Source: Paucibacter sp. KCTC 42545
Lineage (GTDB): Bacteria > Pseudomonadota > Gammaproteobacteria > Burkholderiales > Burkholderiaceae_C
Reading direction: 5' to 3'
Assembly: GCF_001477625.1 (NCBI RefSeq)
Contig: NZ_CP013692.1
Coordinates: 2,666,001-2,730,000, forward strand
DNA length: 64,000 bases
Part shown: piece after piece, positions 1 through 8,346 of the stretch
Position numbering within the stretch: position 1 is the first letter of the stretch
Layout: the number at the start of each line of letters is the position of its first letter
Position numbers and translations under genes: made by a program
The notes under the pieces: generated by a model
The model's input: only the letters and a program-made list of their open reading frames with translations
Databases searched by the model: none
Told to the model about the DNA's origin: nothing

Positions 1-1616
1 CCGCGTGCAATCGTCTGCGCCTGCGCCTGGGCATTGAACCAGGCGCGCACCTTGGCGCGTGAACGCGGGCTGCGCAGATAGCCGCTGTCGGCATGCAGCC
101 AGTCCAGCGAGGGGCCACCTTCCTTGGCCGCGGTGATCTCCACCGTTTGCCCGCTTTGCAAAGCGGTGCTCAGCGGCACCATCTGGCCGTCCACCTTGGC
201 GCCGCGGCAGCGGTGGCCCAGATCGGTGTGAACCGCATAGGCAAAGTCGATGGGCGTGGCACCGGCCGTCAATTCAACGATGGTGGACTGGGGCGTGAAG
301 ACGTAGATGCGCTCGTCAAACACCGCCTCGGCGCCGCCCTCGGCCGGTGTTGGCTCCGCCGCCTGCTGGCCCTGGGTGAAGTCGCGCTCCCAGGCCAGCA
401 ACTGGCGCAGCACGGCCTTGCGCGCCTGCGCCACCTGATCTTCAAATTCGCCCGCCGCGCTGACGCCGGCATAGCCGCGCGTGCCCGCCTCTTTGTAAGC
501 CCAGTGAGCGGCCACGCCATGTTCGGCATGGTCATGCATGGCCTGGGTGCGGATCTGCACCTCCATGGCCCGGCCATCCGCGCCCCTCACCACCGTGTGC
601 AAGGACTGGTAACCATTCGGCTTGGGGCGGGCGATGTAGTCATCGAACTCCCCGGTCACCGGCGTATAGGCCTCATGCAGCCAGCTCAAGGCGGCATAAC
701 AGTCCGCCAGATCGGGCACGATGACCCGCAGCGCGCGCAGGTCAAACACCTGAGACAAGGCCAGGCTCTTGCCCTGCATCTTCTTTTGAATGCTGTAGAG
801 ATGCTTGGGCCGCCCCTGCACTTGGGCGGCAATGCCTTGCGCGGCCAAGCTGGCTTGCAACTCGGCCCGCGCCGATTCGATGCTTTGCTCGCGCGCCACC
901 CGAGTTTCATCCAGGGCCTTGGCCAGGGTGCGGTAGGCCTCGGGCTGCAAAAAGCGGAAGGACAGATCCTCGATCTCCCACTTGATCTGCCAGATGCCCA
1001 GGCGATTGGCCAGCGGCGCGAACACCTGCTGCGACTCTTGCGCCAGGCTGCCGGGGCAGGCCGTTTTGCTGAGCGCGAAATAGCGCAGGGTCTGCAAGCG
1101 CGAGGCCAGGCGCAGCAGCACCACGCGCAGATCGCGCGAGAAAGCCAGCAGCATCTTGCGGACGCGCTCGGTCTGCTCGCCGCGCCGCTCGGCATCGACC
1201 TTGGCTTCGCGCGCGGCACGCTGAATCTGCACCAGGCGGCGGGTATGCGTGACCAGACTGGCGTAGGACTCGCCAAAGGCCTTGGCCACCACCTCCTCGG
1301 GCTTGGCGAGAAAGTCTCCGGCGTAAACCAGATAGGCAGCGGCCTGCATCGAAGGCGCCGCGCCGATGGCGGCCAAAATGCCGGCCACCCCGTCGGCATG
1401 GACTTGCGCATCCTCGCCGGTGTCCAGGATCTGGCCCATCAACAAGGGCTCGGCAAATGCCCGCGCACGCTGCACCGGCGCCAGCGACTGCGGCGGCTCA
1501 CCCGCCCGCGCTCCCTCGGCCGCCAACAAATCAACATCCACCAAGGCCACGATGGGCGCGGCGTCCGTCGCCGAGGCAGCGGCTGTGGCGCCGCTCATAG
1601 TCAAACCGGTCTTCAT
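1..1616 (-). CDS. relA: RelA-type (p)ppGpp synthetase, 3' end cut off by window edge
   Basis: Makes the alarmone (p)ppGpp from ATP and GTP/GDP in the stringent response. The reverse-strand reading frame is open from an ATG at 1616 to position 1 with no stop, so the C-terminus lies outside. In order it shows a HD-like N-terminal region, the synthetase region (IARPKPNGYQSLHT, then EVQIRT and HAEHGVAAHWAYK) and a TGS domain (DERIYVFTPQ, TPIDFAYAVHTDLGHRC). The HD segment lacks the LHD-type metal ligands (AAYLVYAGD instead), which fits a synthetase-only RelA rather than a bifunctional SpoT. A second ATG at 1598 is a possible start. The long forward frame over this region is its antisense shadow. 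Confidence 0.93.
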   Translation of the reverse strand, partial: MKTGLTMSGATAAASATDAAPIVALVDVDLLAAEGARAGEPPQSLAPVQRARAFAEPLLMGQILDTGEDAQVHADGVAGILAAIGAAPSMQAAAYLVYAGDFLAKPEEVVAKAFGESYASLVTHTRRLVQIQRAAREAKVDAERRGEQTERVRKMLLAFSRDLRVVLLRLASRLQTLRYFALSKTACPGSLAQESQQVFAPLANRLGIWQIKWEIEDLSFRFLQPEAYRTLAKALDETRVAREQSIESARAELQASLAAQGIAAQVQGRPKHLYSIQKKMQGKSLALSQVFDLRALRVIVPDLADCYAALSWLHEAYTPVTGEFDDYIARPKPNGYQSLHTVVRGADGRAMEVQIRTQAMHDHAEHGVAAHWAYKEAGTRGYAGVSAAGEFEDQVAQARKAVLRQLLAWERDFTQGQQAAEPTPAEGGAEAVFDERIYVFTPQSTIVELTAGATPIDFAYAVHTDLGHRCRGAKVDGQMVPLSTALQSGQTVEITAAKEGGPSLDWLHADSGYLRSPRSRAKVRAWFNAQAQAQTIAR

Positions 1617-1674
1617 TTATTCTTTTTTCGATGGTCGCCCAAACAAGGCTGCAGCACTTTGAATCAGGCCGACA

Positions 1675-2559
1675 TCATGCCTCGTTCAGTAAAAACTCCG
1701 CCACGGCGGCGATTTGATCCGGCACCAGCAAGGTGGGCGCGTGGCCAACGCCGGCGAACTCACGCAGCGCCACGCGGGGGCCGCGCTGTGTCATGGCTTG
1801 GGCGGTTGCCGGCGACAGCAGGTCAGAGTCAGCGCCGCGCAGCAAGAGCGTCGGGCACGCAATCGCATCAAAAGCGCGCCACATCGCCGCCGAACCCATG
1901 GCGGCCAACTCGGCCGTGAAAGCGGCGAAAGGCTGGGCAATGGCCGGGTCGTAATGCAGCTTAAAGCCGTCGCCATCGGGCTTGAACATGGGCGCGGACA
2001 AGGCGGCCCATTGCGCCGGGCTGTGCGGGCCAAAGCTTTTGGAGATGCCCCACAAATAATCCGCCCCCTCGGCGCATGAAGCGAATCGCTTGGGCTGGCC
2101 CAAATAGCCGCCAATGCGCTGCAAGGCCTCAAACTCAATCGTCGGTCCCACATCGTTGAGCACCAGGCGCCGAATCGGGTTGCCGGGCAAACTCGCCAAG
2201 CCGATGCCGATCAAGCCACCCATCGAGGTACCCAGCCAGTCCACCACCGGCGCATCCAGGCGCGCCAGCAGCGTGACCATATCCGCCACGTAATTGGGCA
2301 ATTGGTAGCCGGCGGGCTGGGCCAGCCAGTCCGACTTGCCGCGCCCGACCACATCGGGGCAGATCACCCGGTAGTGCGACTGCAGCGCTCGCGCCAAAGT
2401 GTCGAAATCCCGGCCCTGGCGGGACAGGCCGTGAACACAGATCAGCACCGGCGGCGCCTCGGCCGAAGCCGGGCCGGTGTAAGCCCATTCCCAAAACGCC
2501 ATGCGGTGCAGACCGGATGCACTCAAACATTGCACAAACTTCAGCTGCGGTTCGGTCAT
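1675..2559 (-). CDS. Alpha/beta-fold hydrolase
   Basis: Serine hydrolase of the alpha/beta-hydrolase fold, substrate unknown. It shows the HG oxyanion motif (ICVHGLSRQGRDFD), a nucleophile elbow GTSMGG at about residue 122, a late acid (LLRGADSDLL) and a C-terminal His (GVGHAP). The start at 2559 follows AAAGG at 9-bp spacing; an ATG at 2568 sits directly on that ribosome site and is less likely. It lies 58 bp upstream of relA on the same strand and is divergent from 3-hydroxybutyrate dehydrogenase with 104 bp between starts. A role in hydroxyalkanoate ester cleavage is suggested only by that neighbour. Confidence 0.85.
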   Translation of the reverse strand: MTEPQLKFVQCLSASGLHRMAFWEWAYTGPASAEAPPVLICVHGLSRQGRDFDTLARALQSHYRVICPDVVGRGKSDWLAQPAGYQLPNYVADMVTLLARLDAPVVDWLGTSMGGLIGIGLASLPGNPIRRLVLNDVGPTIEFEALQRIGGYLGQPKRFASCAEGADYLWGISKSFGPHSPAQWAALSAPMFKPDGDGFKLHYDPAIAQPFAAFTAELAAMGSAAMWRAFDAIACPTLLLRGADSDLLSPATAQAMTQRGPRVALREFAGVGHAPTLLVPDQIAAVAEFLLNEA

Positions 2560-2663
2560 GGCGGGCATCCTTTCATCATCAATCTCTGCTCCAACAGGGT
2601 TTAGGCCCTCAGGTCCGTATAGTGTGCATGAGGCATCCACTAGCTTTGAAAGGACTCACCCCC

Positions 2664-3434
2664 ATGTTGATTGGAAAAGTTGCTCTCGTCACCGGATCAA
2701 CCAGCGGCATCGGACTGGGCATTGCGCTGAGTCTGGCGCGCCAAGGCGCCACCATCGTCTTGAACGGCTTCGGCGATGTGGAAGGCCCCAAGGCCGAGGT
2801 CGCCGCACTGGGCGTCAAGGTCGGCTACCACGGCGCTGACATGAGCAAGCCAGCCGAGATCGAGGCCATGATGGCCTACGTCACGGCCGAGTTCGGCGCC
2901 TGCGACATTCTGGTCAACAACGCCGGCATTCAGCATGTGGCCGCGGTGGAAGACTTCCCGCCCGAACGTTGGGACGCCATCATCGCTATCAACCTCAGCT
3001 CCGCCTTTCACACCACCCGCCTGGCCCTGCCCGGCATGAAGCAGCGCGGCTGGGGCCGAATCTTGAACCTGGCCTCGGTGCATGGCTTGGTGGCCTCGGC
3101 GCAGAAGTCAGCTTATGTGGCGGCCAAGCATGGCCTGATCGGCTTCACCAAGGCGGTCGCGCTGGAAGCAGCCACCTCCGGGGTGACCGTCAACGCCATC
3201 TGCCCCGGCTGGGTGCTGACGCCGCTGGTGCAAAAACAGGTCGACGCCCGTGCCGCAGCCGATGGTGTCGATATGGAAGAAGGCAAGCGCCGCCTGCTGG
3301 CCGAAAAGCAGCCCTCCTTGCGCTTCACCACGCCCGAGCAACTGGGCGAGTTGGCGGTGTTCTTGTGCAGCGACGCCGCCAGCAATGTCTGCGGCCAGGC
3401 CTGGAGCCTGGACGGCGGCTGGACGGCGCAGTAA
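2664..3434 (+). CDS. bdhA: 3-hydroxybutyrate dehydrogenase (SDR family)
   Basis: Cytosolic short-chain dehydrogenase that interconverts (R)-3-hydroxybutyrate and acetoacetate with NAD, the usual step after polyhydroxybutyrate breakdown. It has the SDR nucleotide motif TGSTSGIG, the NNAG motif, and the catalytic Ser-Tyr-Lys set (Ser in LASVHG, then YVAAKHG). The ATG at 2664 follows GAAAGGA at about 9 bp, and the 256-residue length is typical. The FTTPEQLGELAVFLCSDAA and GQAWSLDGGW ends match the hydroxybutyrate dehydrogenase branch. Longer upstream frames lack a ribosome site. Confidence 0.92.
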   Translation: MLIGKVALVTGSTSGIGLGIALSLARQGATIVLNGFGDVEGPKAEVAALGVKVGYHGADMSKPAEIEAMMAYVTAEFGACDILVNNAGIQHVAAVEDFPPERWDAIIAINLSSAFHTTRLALPGMKQRGWGRILNLASVHGLVASAQKSAYVAAKHGLIGFTKAVALEAATSGVTVNAICPGWVLTPLVQKQVDARAAADGVDMEEGKRRLLAEKQPSLRFTTPEQLGELAVFLCSDAASNVCGQAWSLDGGWTAQ

Positions 3435-3496
3435 ACCTCAGCGCAACGCAGCGCTAGGGCAGCCACTCACCGGCATGCCCTAGCGCCCTCAACGAA

Positions 3497-4255
3497 TCAG
3501 CGCAGCGTCATCACCACCGTGCCGCCCACGGTCACGCTGACCGTGGCCTTGCCCGCTTCGACGGGCAGCGACTCGTCAGCCGAGGCAGCCATGGCCTTGA
3601 AGCGCACCGGCGGCGCGGCCATCAGCATGGGCGTGCTGTCCATGCTGTTCACATTGACTTCGCCGATGCTGTAACCGCCGTAGCCGAATTGCTGGGCATA
3701 GTCAGCCGCGCGAGCCTTGAAGTTGGCAATGGCCTGCTTGACCACATCGCCCTCCACCTTCTGGCGCTGTTCCTTGGACAAGCTATAGCCCACCCGCGCA
3801 ATCGTCATGCTGTTAACGCGGCCGGTCAGCTGGGCGATGGCGGCCACATCCTTGCCCTCCACCAGCAACTCAGCCGTGCCCTGCCAGCCATTGATGCCAC
3901 CCTTGGGCGCGTAGCGCGGATAGAGCGAGAAATTGCCGGTCTGCACATCCACCTGGCCCGGCTTGGCCAGCTTGCGGGCTTCGGCCAGCGCCGCATCCAG
4001 AGCTTGCTTCAGGGCCGTTTGCACGGCGGCGGCGTCAGTGCCTTCCTTGGTGGACGTGAAGGTCACGCCCAAGACATCGCGCGTCACCTCCACGCTGGCC
4101 GTGGCCTGCAGATTGAGGCGGTCACGCGGCAAGCTGTCGGCGCCCGGCTGGCCGGCGGCGGCATGGGCGGCACCTCCAGTTGCCCCGGCTCCCATCAAGA
4201 CCAACAAACTCAGCAAGGTTTTCTTCGACAGCTTGGACATCTTGGCTTGCGACAT
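3497..4255 (-). CDS. SIMPL-domain (DUF541) periplasmic/outer-membrane protein
   Basis: Secreted protein of the SIMPL/DUF541 family, whose biochemical role is poorly known. An N-terminal signal peptide (basic start, hydrophobic LLSLLVLMGAGATGGAAHA) is followed by the family pattern: LQATASVEVTRDVLGVTFTS, a long region of alternating strands, and a C-terminal VSVTVGGTVVMTLR. The start at 4255 is chosen because AGGA lies 6 bp upstream; an upstream ATG at 4270 has no ribosome site. It is divergent from ompR across about 200 bp. Confidence 0.85.
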   Translation of the reverse strand: MSQAKMSKLSKKTLLSLLVLMGAGATGGAAHAAAGQPGADSLPRDRLNLQATASVEVTRDVLGVTFTSTKEGTDAAAVQTALKQALDAALAEARKLAKPGQVDVQTGNFSLYPRYAPKGGINGWQGTAELLVEGKDVAAIAQLTGRVNSMTIARVGYSLSKEQRQKVEGDVVKQAIANFKARAADYAQQFGYGGYSIGEVNVNSMDSTPMLMAAPPVRFKAMAASADESLPVEAGKATVSVTVGGTVVMTLR

Positions 4256-4358
4256 GGCGCTTCCTTTCATAGTGATAACACCGAGCTTAATGCGCCCGCT
4301 GCCGTTTCGTTGACCACCCGGACAAGGCTGCTGCGCAAGCCACACAGAGGGCAAACAA

Positions 4359-4432
4359 TTGTTAACAAGCTGTAACGGCGGCGCCCGAGGCCCAAAAACG
4401 GCGTCAAAGCGCCGCACAATGGCGCTGTTACA
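4359..4432. promoter_or_regulatory. Candidate operator region between SIMPL gene and ompR
   Basis: The divergent intergenic stretch contains the perfect palindrome TTGTTAACAA (4359-4368), then TGTAAC at 4371-4376 and its inverse GTTACA at 4427-4432. The repeated GTTA/TAAC blocks are unusually AT-rich here and could be response-regulator binding sites, perhaps for OmpR itself. This is pattern-based inference only. Confidence 0.3.
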
Positions 4433-4456
4433 AATTCAGTTTGACCCGGTAAAGCC

Positions 4457-5197
4457 ATGAACAGCCCCAGCAACACAAGAGCAGATCGCATTTTGGTCGT
4501 CGATGATGACGCCCGCATCCGCGACCTGTTGCGCCGCTATCTGACGCAAGAAGGCTTCGAGGTGCTGCTGGCCGAAGACGCCCGCGCCCTCAATCGCCAA
4601 CTCAGCCGCGAGACGGTGGATCTGATCGTGCTGGACCTGATGCTGCCCGGTGAAGACGGCCTGACCATCTGCCGCCGCCTGCGCGCCGCCAACGACAACA
4701 CGCCCATCATCATGCTGACCGCCAAGGTCGAGGATGTGGACCGCATCGTGGGCCTGGAAGTGGGCGCCGACGACTACCTCTCCAAGCCCTTCAACCCGCG
4801 CGAATTGCTGGCCCGCATCAATGCCGTGCTGCGCCGCCGCCCGGCCACCGAGGCACCCGGCGCGCCGTCGATGGAAGCCCTGACGGTCAGCTTCGGCGCC
4901 TTTGAGTTCGACCTGGCGCAGCGCCGCCTGTCGAAAAACGGCGAAGTGCTGCCGCTGACCACGGGCGAGTTTTCCATGCTCAAGGCCTTGGTGCGCCACC
5001 CACGCCAGCCCTTGTCGCGCGACAAGCTGGCGCAGCTGGCGCGCGGGCGCGACTTCGAACCTTTTGACCGCAGCCTGGACGTGCAAGTCTCGCGCCTGCG
5101 CAAGCTGCTGGAAACCGACCCGGCCCAGCCGCGCTACATCCAGACCGTCTGGGGCGTGGGTTATGTGTTTGTGCCGGACGAAGCGCCGCAAGCCTAA
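4457..5197 (+). CDS. ompR: OmpR-family response regulator
   Basis: Two-component response regulator acting as a cytoplasmic transcription factor. The receiver domain (residues 10-125) has the acidic pocket DDD, the phospho-acceptor Asp in IVLDLMLPGEDG, a conserved Thr in MLTAK and Lys in SKPFNPRELLARI. The C-terminal winged helix (about 145-240) carries the OmpR-type LTTGEFSMLKALV and DVQVSRLRKLLE motifs and ends in YIQTVWGVGYVFVPD. It is followed 12 bp later by the histidine kinase gene, as in ompR-envZ operons, so envelope or osmotic signals are the likely input. Confidence 0.93.
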   Translation: MNSPSNTRADRILVVDDDARIRDLLRRYLTQEGFEVLLAEDARALNRQLSRETVDLIVLDLMLPGEDGLTICRRLRAANDNTPIIMLTAKVEDVDRIVGLEVGADDYLSKPFNPRELLARINAVLRRRPATEAPGAPSMEALTVSFGAFEFDLAQRRLSKNGEVLPLTTGEFSMLKALVRHPRQPLSRDKLAQLARGRDFEPFDRSLDVQVSRLRKLLETDPAQPRYIQTVWGVGYVFVPDEAPQA

Positions 5198-5208
5198 GTC
5201 ACCCGCGC

Positions 5209-6543
5209 GTGTACACCGACCCCGCCAAGCCGCGGCTGGCGCTTAACCTCTTCTGGCGCACCTTTGCGCTGCTGGCCTTGCTGCTGTCGGGCGGGGTGCT
5301 GGCCTGGCAACAAACCTTCAAGGTGCTGGAGGCTGAGCCACGCGCCTTGGAGTCGGCCCAGCAACTCGCCGGCCTGGTGAACCTGAGCCGCGTGGCCCTG
5401 GCCGACACCGACAGCATCAATCGCGTTGCCGTGCTGTCCTCGCTGGCGCGCAGCGAGGCGGTGCAGGTGCGCGTGGCCGAGGCCGCCGACCGCTGGCAGG
5501 CCTACGACGCCAATGCCTTTGCCAAGCGCTTGGCCGCGGAGTTGCGCGGTCGCCTGGGCGCCGACACGGTGGTGGCGCGCAGCGTCAATGCCGAGCCAGG
5601 CCTGTGGGTGCGTTTCACCATCGGCGAGGACAGTTATTGGTTGCGCACCAGCGCCGCGCCACTGAGCGTGAGCTTGTCCAGCAATGGCTGGTGGCTGCTG
5701 CTGGCCTTGATCGTCACGGCGCTGGGTTCGGCCCTGATCACCCGGCTGATCAACCAACCGCTGCGCGAACTCAGCTTCGCCGCCCACCGCATCCGCGAGG
5801 GCGAGTACGACTCCCGCCTGGACGAGAGCACCCGCACCAGCGAGATCCGCGAAGTCAATATGGGCTTCAACCGCATGGCGCGTGAGTTGGCCAAGATGGA
5901 AGATGACCGCACGGTGATGCTGGCCGGCATTTCGCACGATCTGCGCACTCCGCTGGCGCGCCTGCGTCTGGAGGCCGAGATGAGCGTGCCCGACGAGCAG
6001 GCCCGCCAATTCATGGCCCAGGACATTGCCCAGCTCGACGCCATCATCTGCAAGTTCATGGACTACGCCCGCCCCTCCGAGCTGCAATTGCAGCCGGTGC
6101 CACTGGCCGAAGTGGTGGAGCGCGAGGCGCAGGGCTTCCGCGACCCGGAGCAGATCCGCATCCGCGTGCTGATTCCGCTCGATTTGCGCGTTTGGGCCGA
6201 TGACACCGAACTCGGCCGCGTGCTCTTGAACCTGTTCGAAAACGCCCGCCGCTACGGCCATGCGCCGGGCCAGCCCACCATGGTGGAGGTCAGTCACAGC
6301 CTGCAAGGCAGCTGGGTGGCCCTGCAGGTGCGCGACTTCGGCCCCGGCGTGCCGCCGGACAAGCTCAGCCGCCTGACCACGCCCTTCTTCCGCGGCGACG
6401 CCGCCCGCACCGCCGCCACCGGCGCCGGCCTTGGCCTGGCCATCGTGGAAAAGTCCGTGCAACGCCTGGGCGGCCAGCTGGAGATCAGCAACGCGCCGGA
6501 CGGCGGCCTGCTGACGGTGATTCGGATTCAAAAAGCCAGCTGA
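5209..6543 (+). CDS. envZ: EnvZ-like sensor histidine kinase
   Basis: Inner-membrane sensor kinase partnered with the adjacent OmpR. It has an N-terminal membrane segment (about 14-32), a periplasmic loop, a second membrane segment (about 160-180), a HAMP domain, the dimerisation H-box (GISHDLRTPLARLRLEAEM, phospho-accepting His), an N-box (NLFENARRYG) and G-boxes (DFGPGVPPDKL, TGAGLGLAIVEK). The start is a GTG 12 bp after the ompR stop with no clear ribosome site, suggesting translational coupling. The 444-residue length is normal for EnvZ. Confidence 0.92.
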   Translation: MYTDPAKPRLALNLFWRTFALLALLLSGGVLAWQQTFKVLEAEPRALESAQQLAGLVNLSRVALADTDSINRVAVLSSLARSEAVQVRVAEAADRWQAYDANAFAKRLAAELRGRLGADTVVARSVNAEPGLWVRFTIGEDSYWLRTSAAPLSVSLSSNGWWLLLALIVTALGSALITRLINQPLRELSFAAHRIREGEYDSRLDESTRTSEIREVNMGFNRMARELAKMEDDRTVMLAGISHDLRTPLARLRLEAEMSVPDEQARQFMAQDIAQLDAIICKFMDYARPSELQLQPVPLAEVVEREAQGFRDPEQIRIRVLIPLDLRVWADDTELGRVLLNLFENARRYGHAPGQPTMVEVSHSLQGSWVALQVRDFGPGVPPDKLSRLTTPFFRGDAARTAATGAGLGLAIVEKSVQRLGGQLEISNAPDGGLLTVIRIQKAS

Positions 6544-6775
6544 GCTGAACGGCCGCGGGATGCCCGGCGCCCATCCCCCAGACAGGCCGCCGGTAGCGCG
6601 CCCTGACCCCGACCGGCGCAGTTTCTGATACCCCCACGTTTGCGGGCCTCACGCCCATCAAACCTGCCCAACAATGGCCCCGCCGTAGCGCACAGCGGGA
6701 ACGCCGGCACCTAGCCCGGCCTCACAAAGGCCACCCTGCCCGCCCTTTGAAGATCACCATCTAGAAAGCCAGAGC

Positions 6776-7606
6776 ATGAGCAGCAGTTGCAAACGATTGA
6801 TCCGAAGCTTCAACCCAGCCCTGTGTGCGGCCGTCGCCAGCATCGCGCTGAGCGCTTGCGGCGGTGGTGGCGGAGGCAACGAACCCTTGCCGCCGACACC
6901 CGAGGCCTTCATCAACAGCGGCAACTACGAAGCCACCGCCGGCATCGCCGCCGCTGGCGCCCAGCACAGCGCAGAGATGCTGCTGGCCGGCGTGCTGCCC
7001 ATCAACGCCGTGGCCGCCGACGCGCCCGCCGGCAACTACCCCTGCATCGCCGGTGGCAGCATGACGCTGAGCATTGCCGGCACGGTGCGCAACTACAGCG
7101 CCCAAAGCTGCCAGACCGGCGAAGCCTTTCTGGCCTCGGGCAGCATCAGCGACACGGTCGGCCAAAGCAGCGGCGGCCACAGCCTGACGATCAAAGACTT
7201 GGTGTTCCGTGTCGGCGACAGCGCCGCGCCGCTGCAAACCCTCAACGGCAGCGTCGCGGCCAGCTTGACTGCGCAAGGCCTGCCCAGCGCCGTGATCGCC
7301 GACCTCAGCCTTAGCCAGGGCACGCGCACACAAACCTACGCCCTGACCATGGATGCCAGCGGCAAATTGATCATCGTGCTGCAGACCCCCAGCCTGGCGC
7401 AAAAGCTGGTCTACACCATCGACCCTCAATCGACCAGCGTGAAGGTCAGCAGCCGCGGCGACGGCTCATCGGTGACGATTGTGGAAAGCGCCGACGGCAA
7501 GAGCTACACCCTGGAGCTGCGCCCCGACAGCAGCGCCAGCAGCCCCACAGCCAGCAAGACGCTCAGCGCGGCCGAATTCGAGGCCTTGCTGAAGAAGTCT
7601 TTGTGA
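6776..7606 (+). CDS. Putative lipoprotein of unknown function
   Basis: Not assigned to a family. The N-terminus has a signal peptide ending in the lipobox LSAC at about residue 27, followed by a run of six glycines, typical of betaproteobacterial lipoproteins with a flexible tether. The 276-residue body is rich in Ser, Ala and Gly with alternating hydrophobic patterns suggesting beta structure. Two cysteines (about 85 and 112) could pair. It follows envZ by 232 bp and converges on ispF, so it is probably its own unit. Confidence 0.75.
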   Translation: MSSSCKRLIRSFNPALCAAVASIALSACGGGGGGNEPLPPTPEAFINSGNYEATAGIAAAGAQHSAEMLLAGVLPINAVAADAPAGNYPCIAGGSMTLSIAGTVRNYSAQSCQTGEAFLASGSISDTVGQSSGGHSLTIKDLVFRVGDSAAPLQTLNGSVAASLTAQGLPSAVIADLSLSQGTRTQTYALTMDASGKLIIVLQTPSLAQKLVYTIDPQSTSVKVSSRGDGSSVTIVESADGKSYTLELRPDSSASSPTASKTLSAAEFEALLKKSL

Positions 7607-7621
7607 GCCTTTGACTGGCGA

Positions 7622-8152
7622 TCAAAGCCCGGCCAGCAAGCAACTGGCCTGCGCTTCGATGGCCAGGCCCTCACCCACGGGGCCCATCTTCTCGGCCGTC
7701 TTGGCCTTGACATTGATCTGGCCCACGTCCACCCCCAACACCTCCGCCAAGCGGCTGCGCATGGCAGCGATATGCGGCGCCATCTTGGGCGCTTGCGCCT
7801 TGATGGTGCTGTCGATATTGACGATCTGCCAGCCCGCCTCACGCACCCGGCGATAGGCCTCGGCCAGCAAGACCATGGAGTCGGCGCCCTTGAATTCGGC
7901 CGCCGTGTCGGGGAAGAGCTTGCCGATATCGCCCAGCGCTGCCGCGCCCAACAAAGCGTCGGTGATGGCATGGGCCAGGGCATCAGCGTCTGAATGACCC
8001 AGCAAGCCATGGCTGTGCGGGATCGTCACGCCGCCCAGAATCAAGGGCCGGCCCTCGACCAGGGCATGGGTGTCCCAGCCCTCACCGATACGAAAGGCCG
8101 GCAAGGCTGGGTGATTTGCATTGGGATTTGTGGCTTGTGCTGAGTCGCTCAT
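7622..8152 (-). CDS. ispF: 2-C-methyl-D-erythritol 2,4-cyclodiphosphate synthase
   Basis: MEP-pathway enzyme that cyclises CDP-ME 2-phosphate to MEcPP for isoprenoid synthesis. It shows the metal-binding GEGWDTHAL and [24 protein letters not shown] motifs, [23 protein letters not shown] and the C-terminal [22 protein letters not shown]. The start at 8152 precedes a short Ser/Asn-rich extension before the core. In related Burkholderiales ispD lies directly upstream of ispF; here ispD is 5.5 kb away on the same strand with three unrelated genes between. Confidence 0.95.
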   Translation of the reverse strand: MSDSAQATNPNANHPALPAFRIGEGWDTHALVEGRPLILGGVTIPHSHGLLGHSDADALAHAITDALLGAAALGDIGKLFPDTAAEFKGADSMVLLAEAYRRVREAGWQIVNIDSTIKAQAPKMAPHIAAMRSRLAEVLGVDVGQINVKAKTAEKMGPVGEGLAIEAQASCLLAGL

Positions 8153-8346
8153 GGTGCGTGCTTGAGCTCGGCATGAACCGAGCTTGGGTAGATATCGTCG
8201 ATATGGACTGGCCTCGTGCGACGGCCCAGGGGCGCGCAGCTTAGCGCATGCTTCGCGCAGCAAAGCCATATTTGTGCGCTATCGTGGCGCCCTCTCATCA
8301 TGCCACCGCCATGCTCACCCTCGCCCGCCCTCGCCCGCCATCAACC

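Noticed and set aside
93..1919. 608-codon forward frame over relA
   Set aside because: High-GC antisense shadow of relA; composition is Arg/Gly/His/Gln-rich with no domain, and the reverse frame carries clear RelA motifs.
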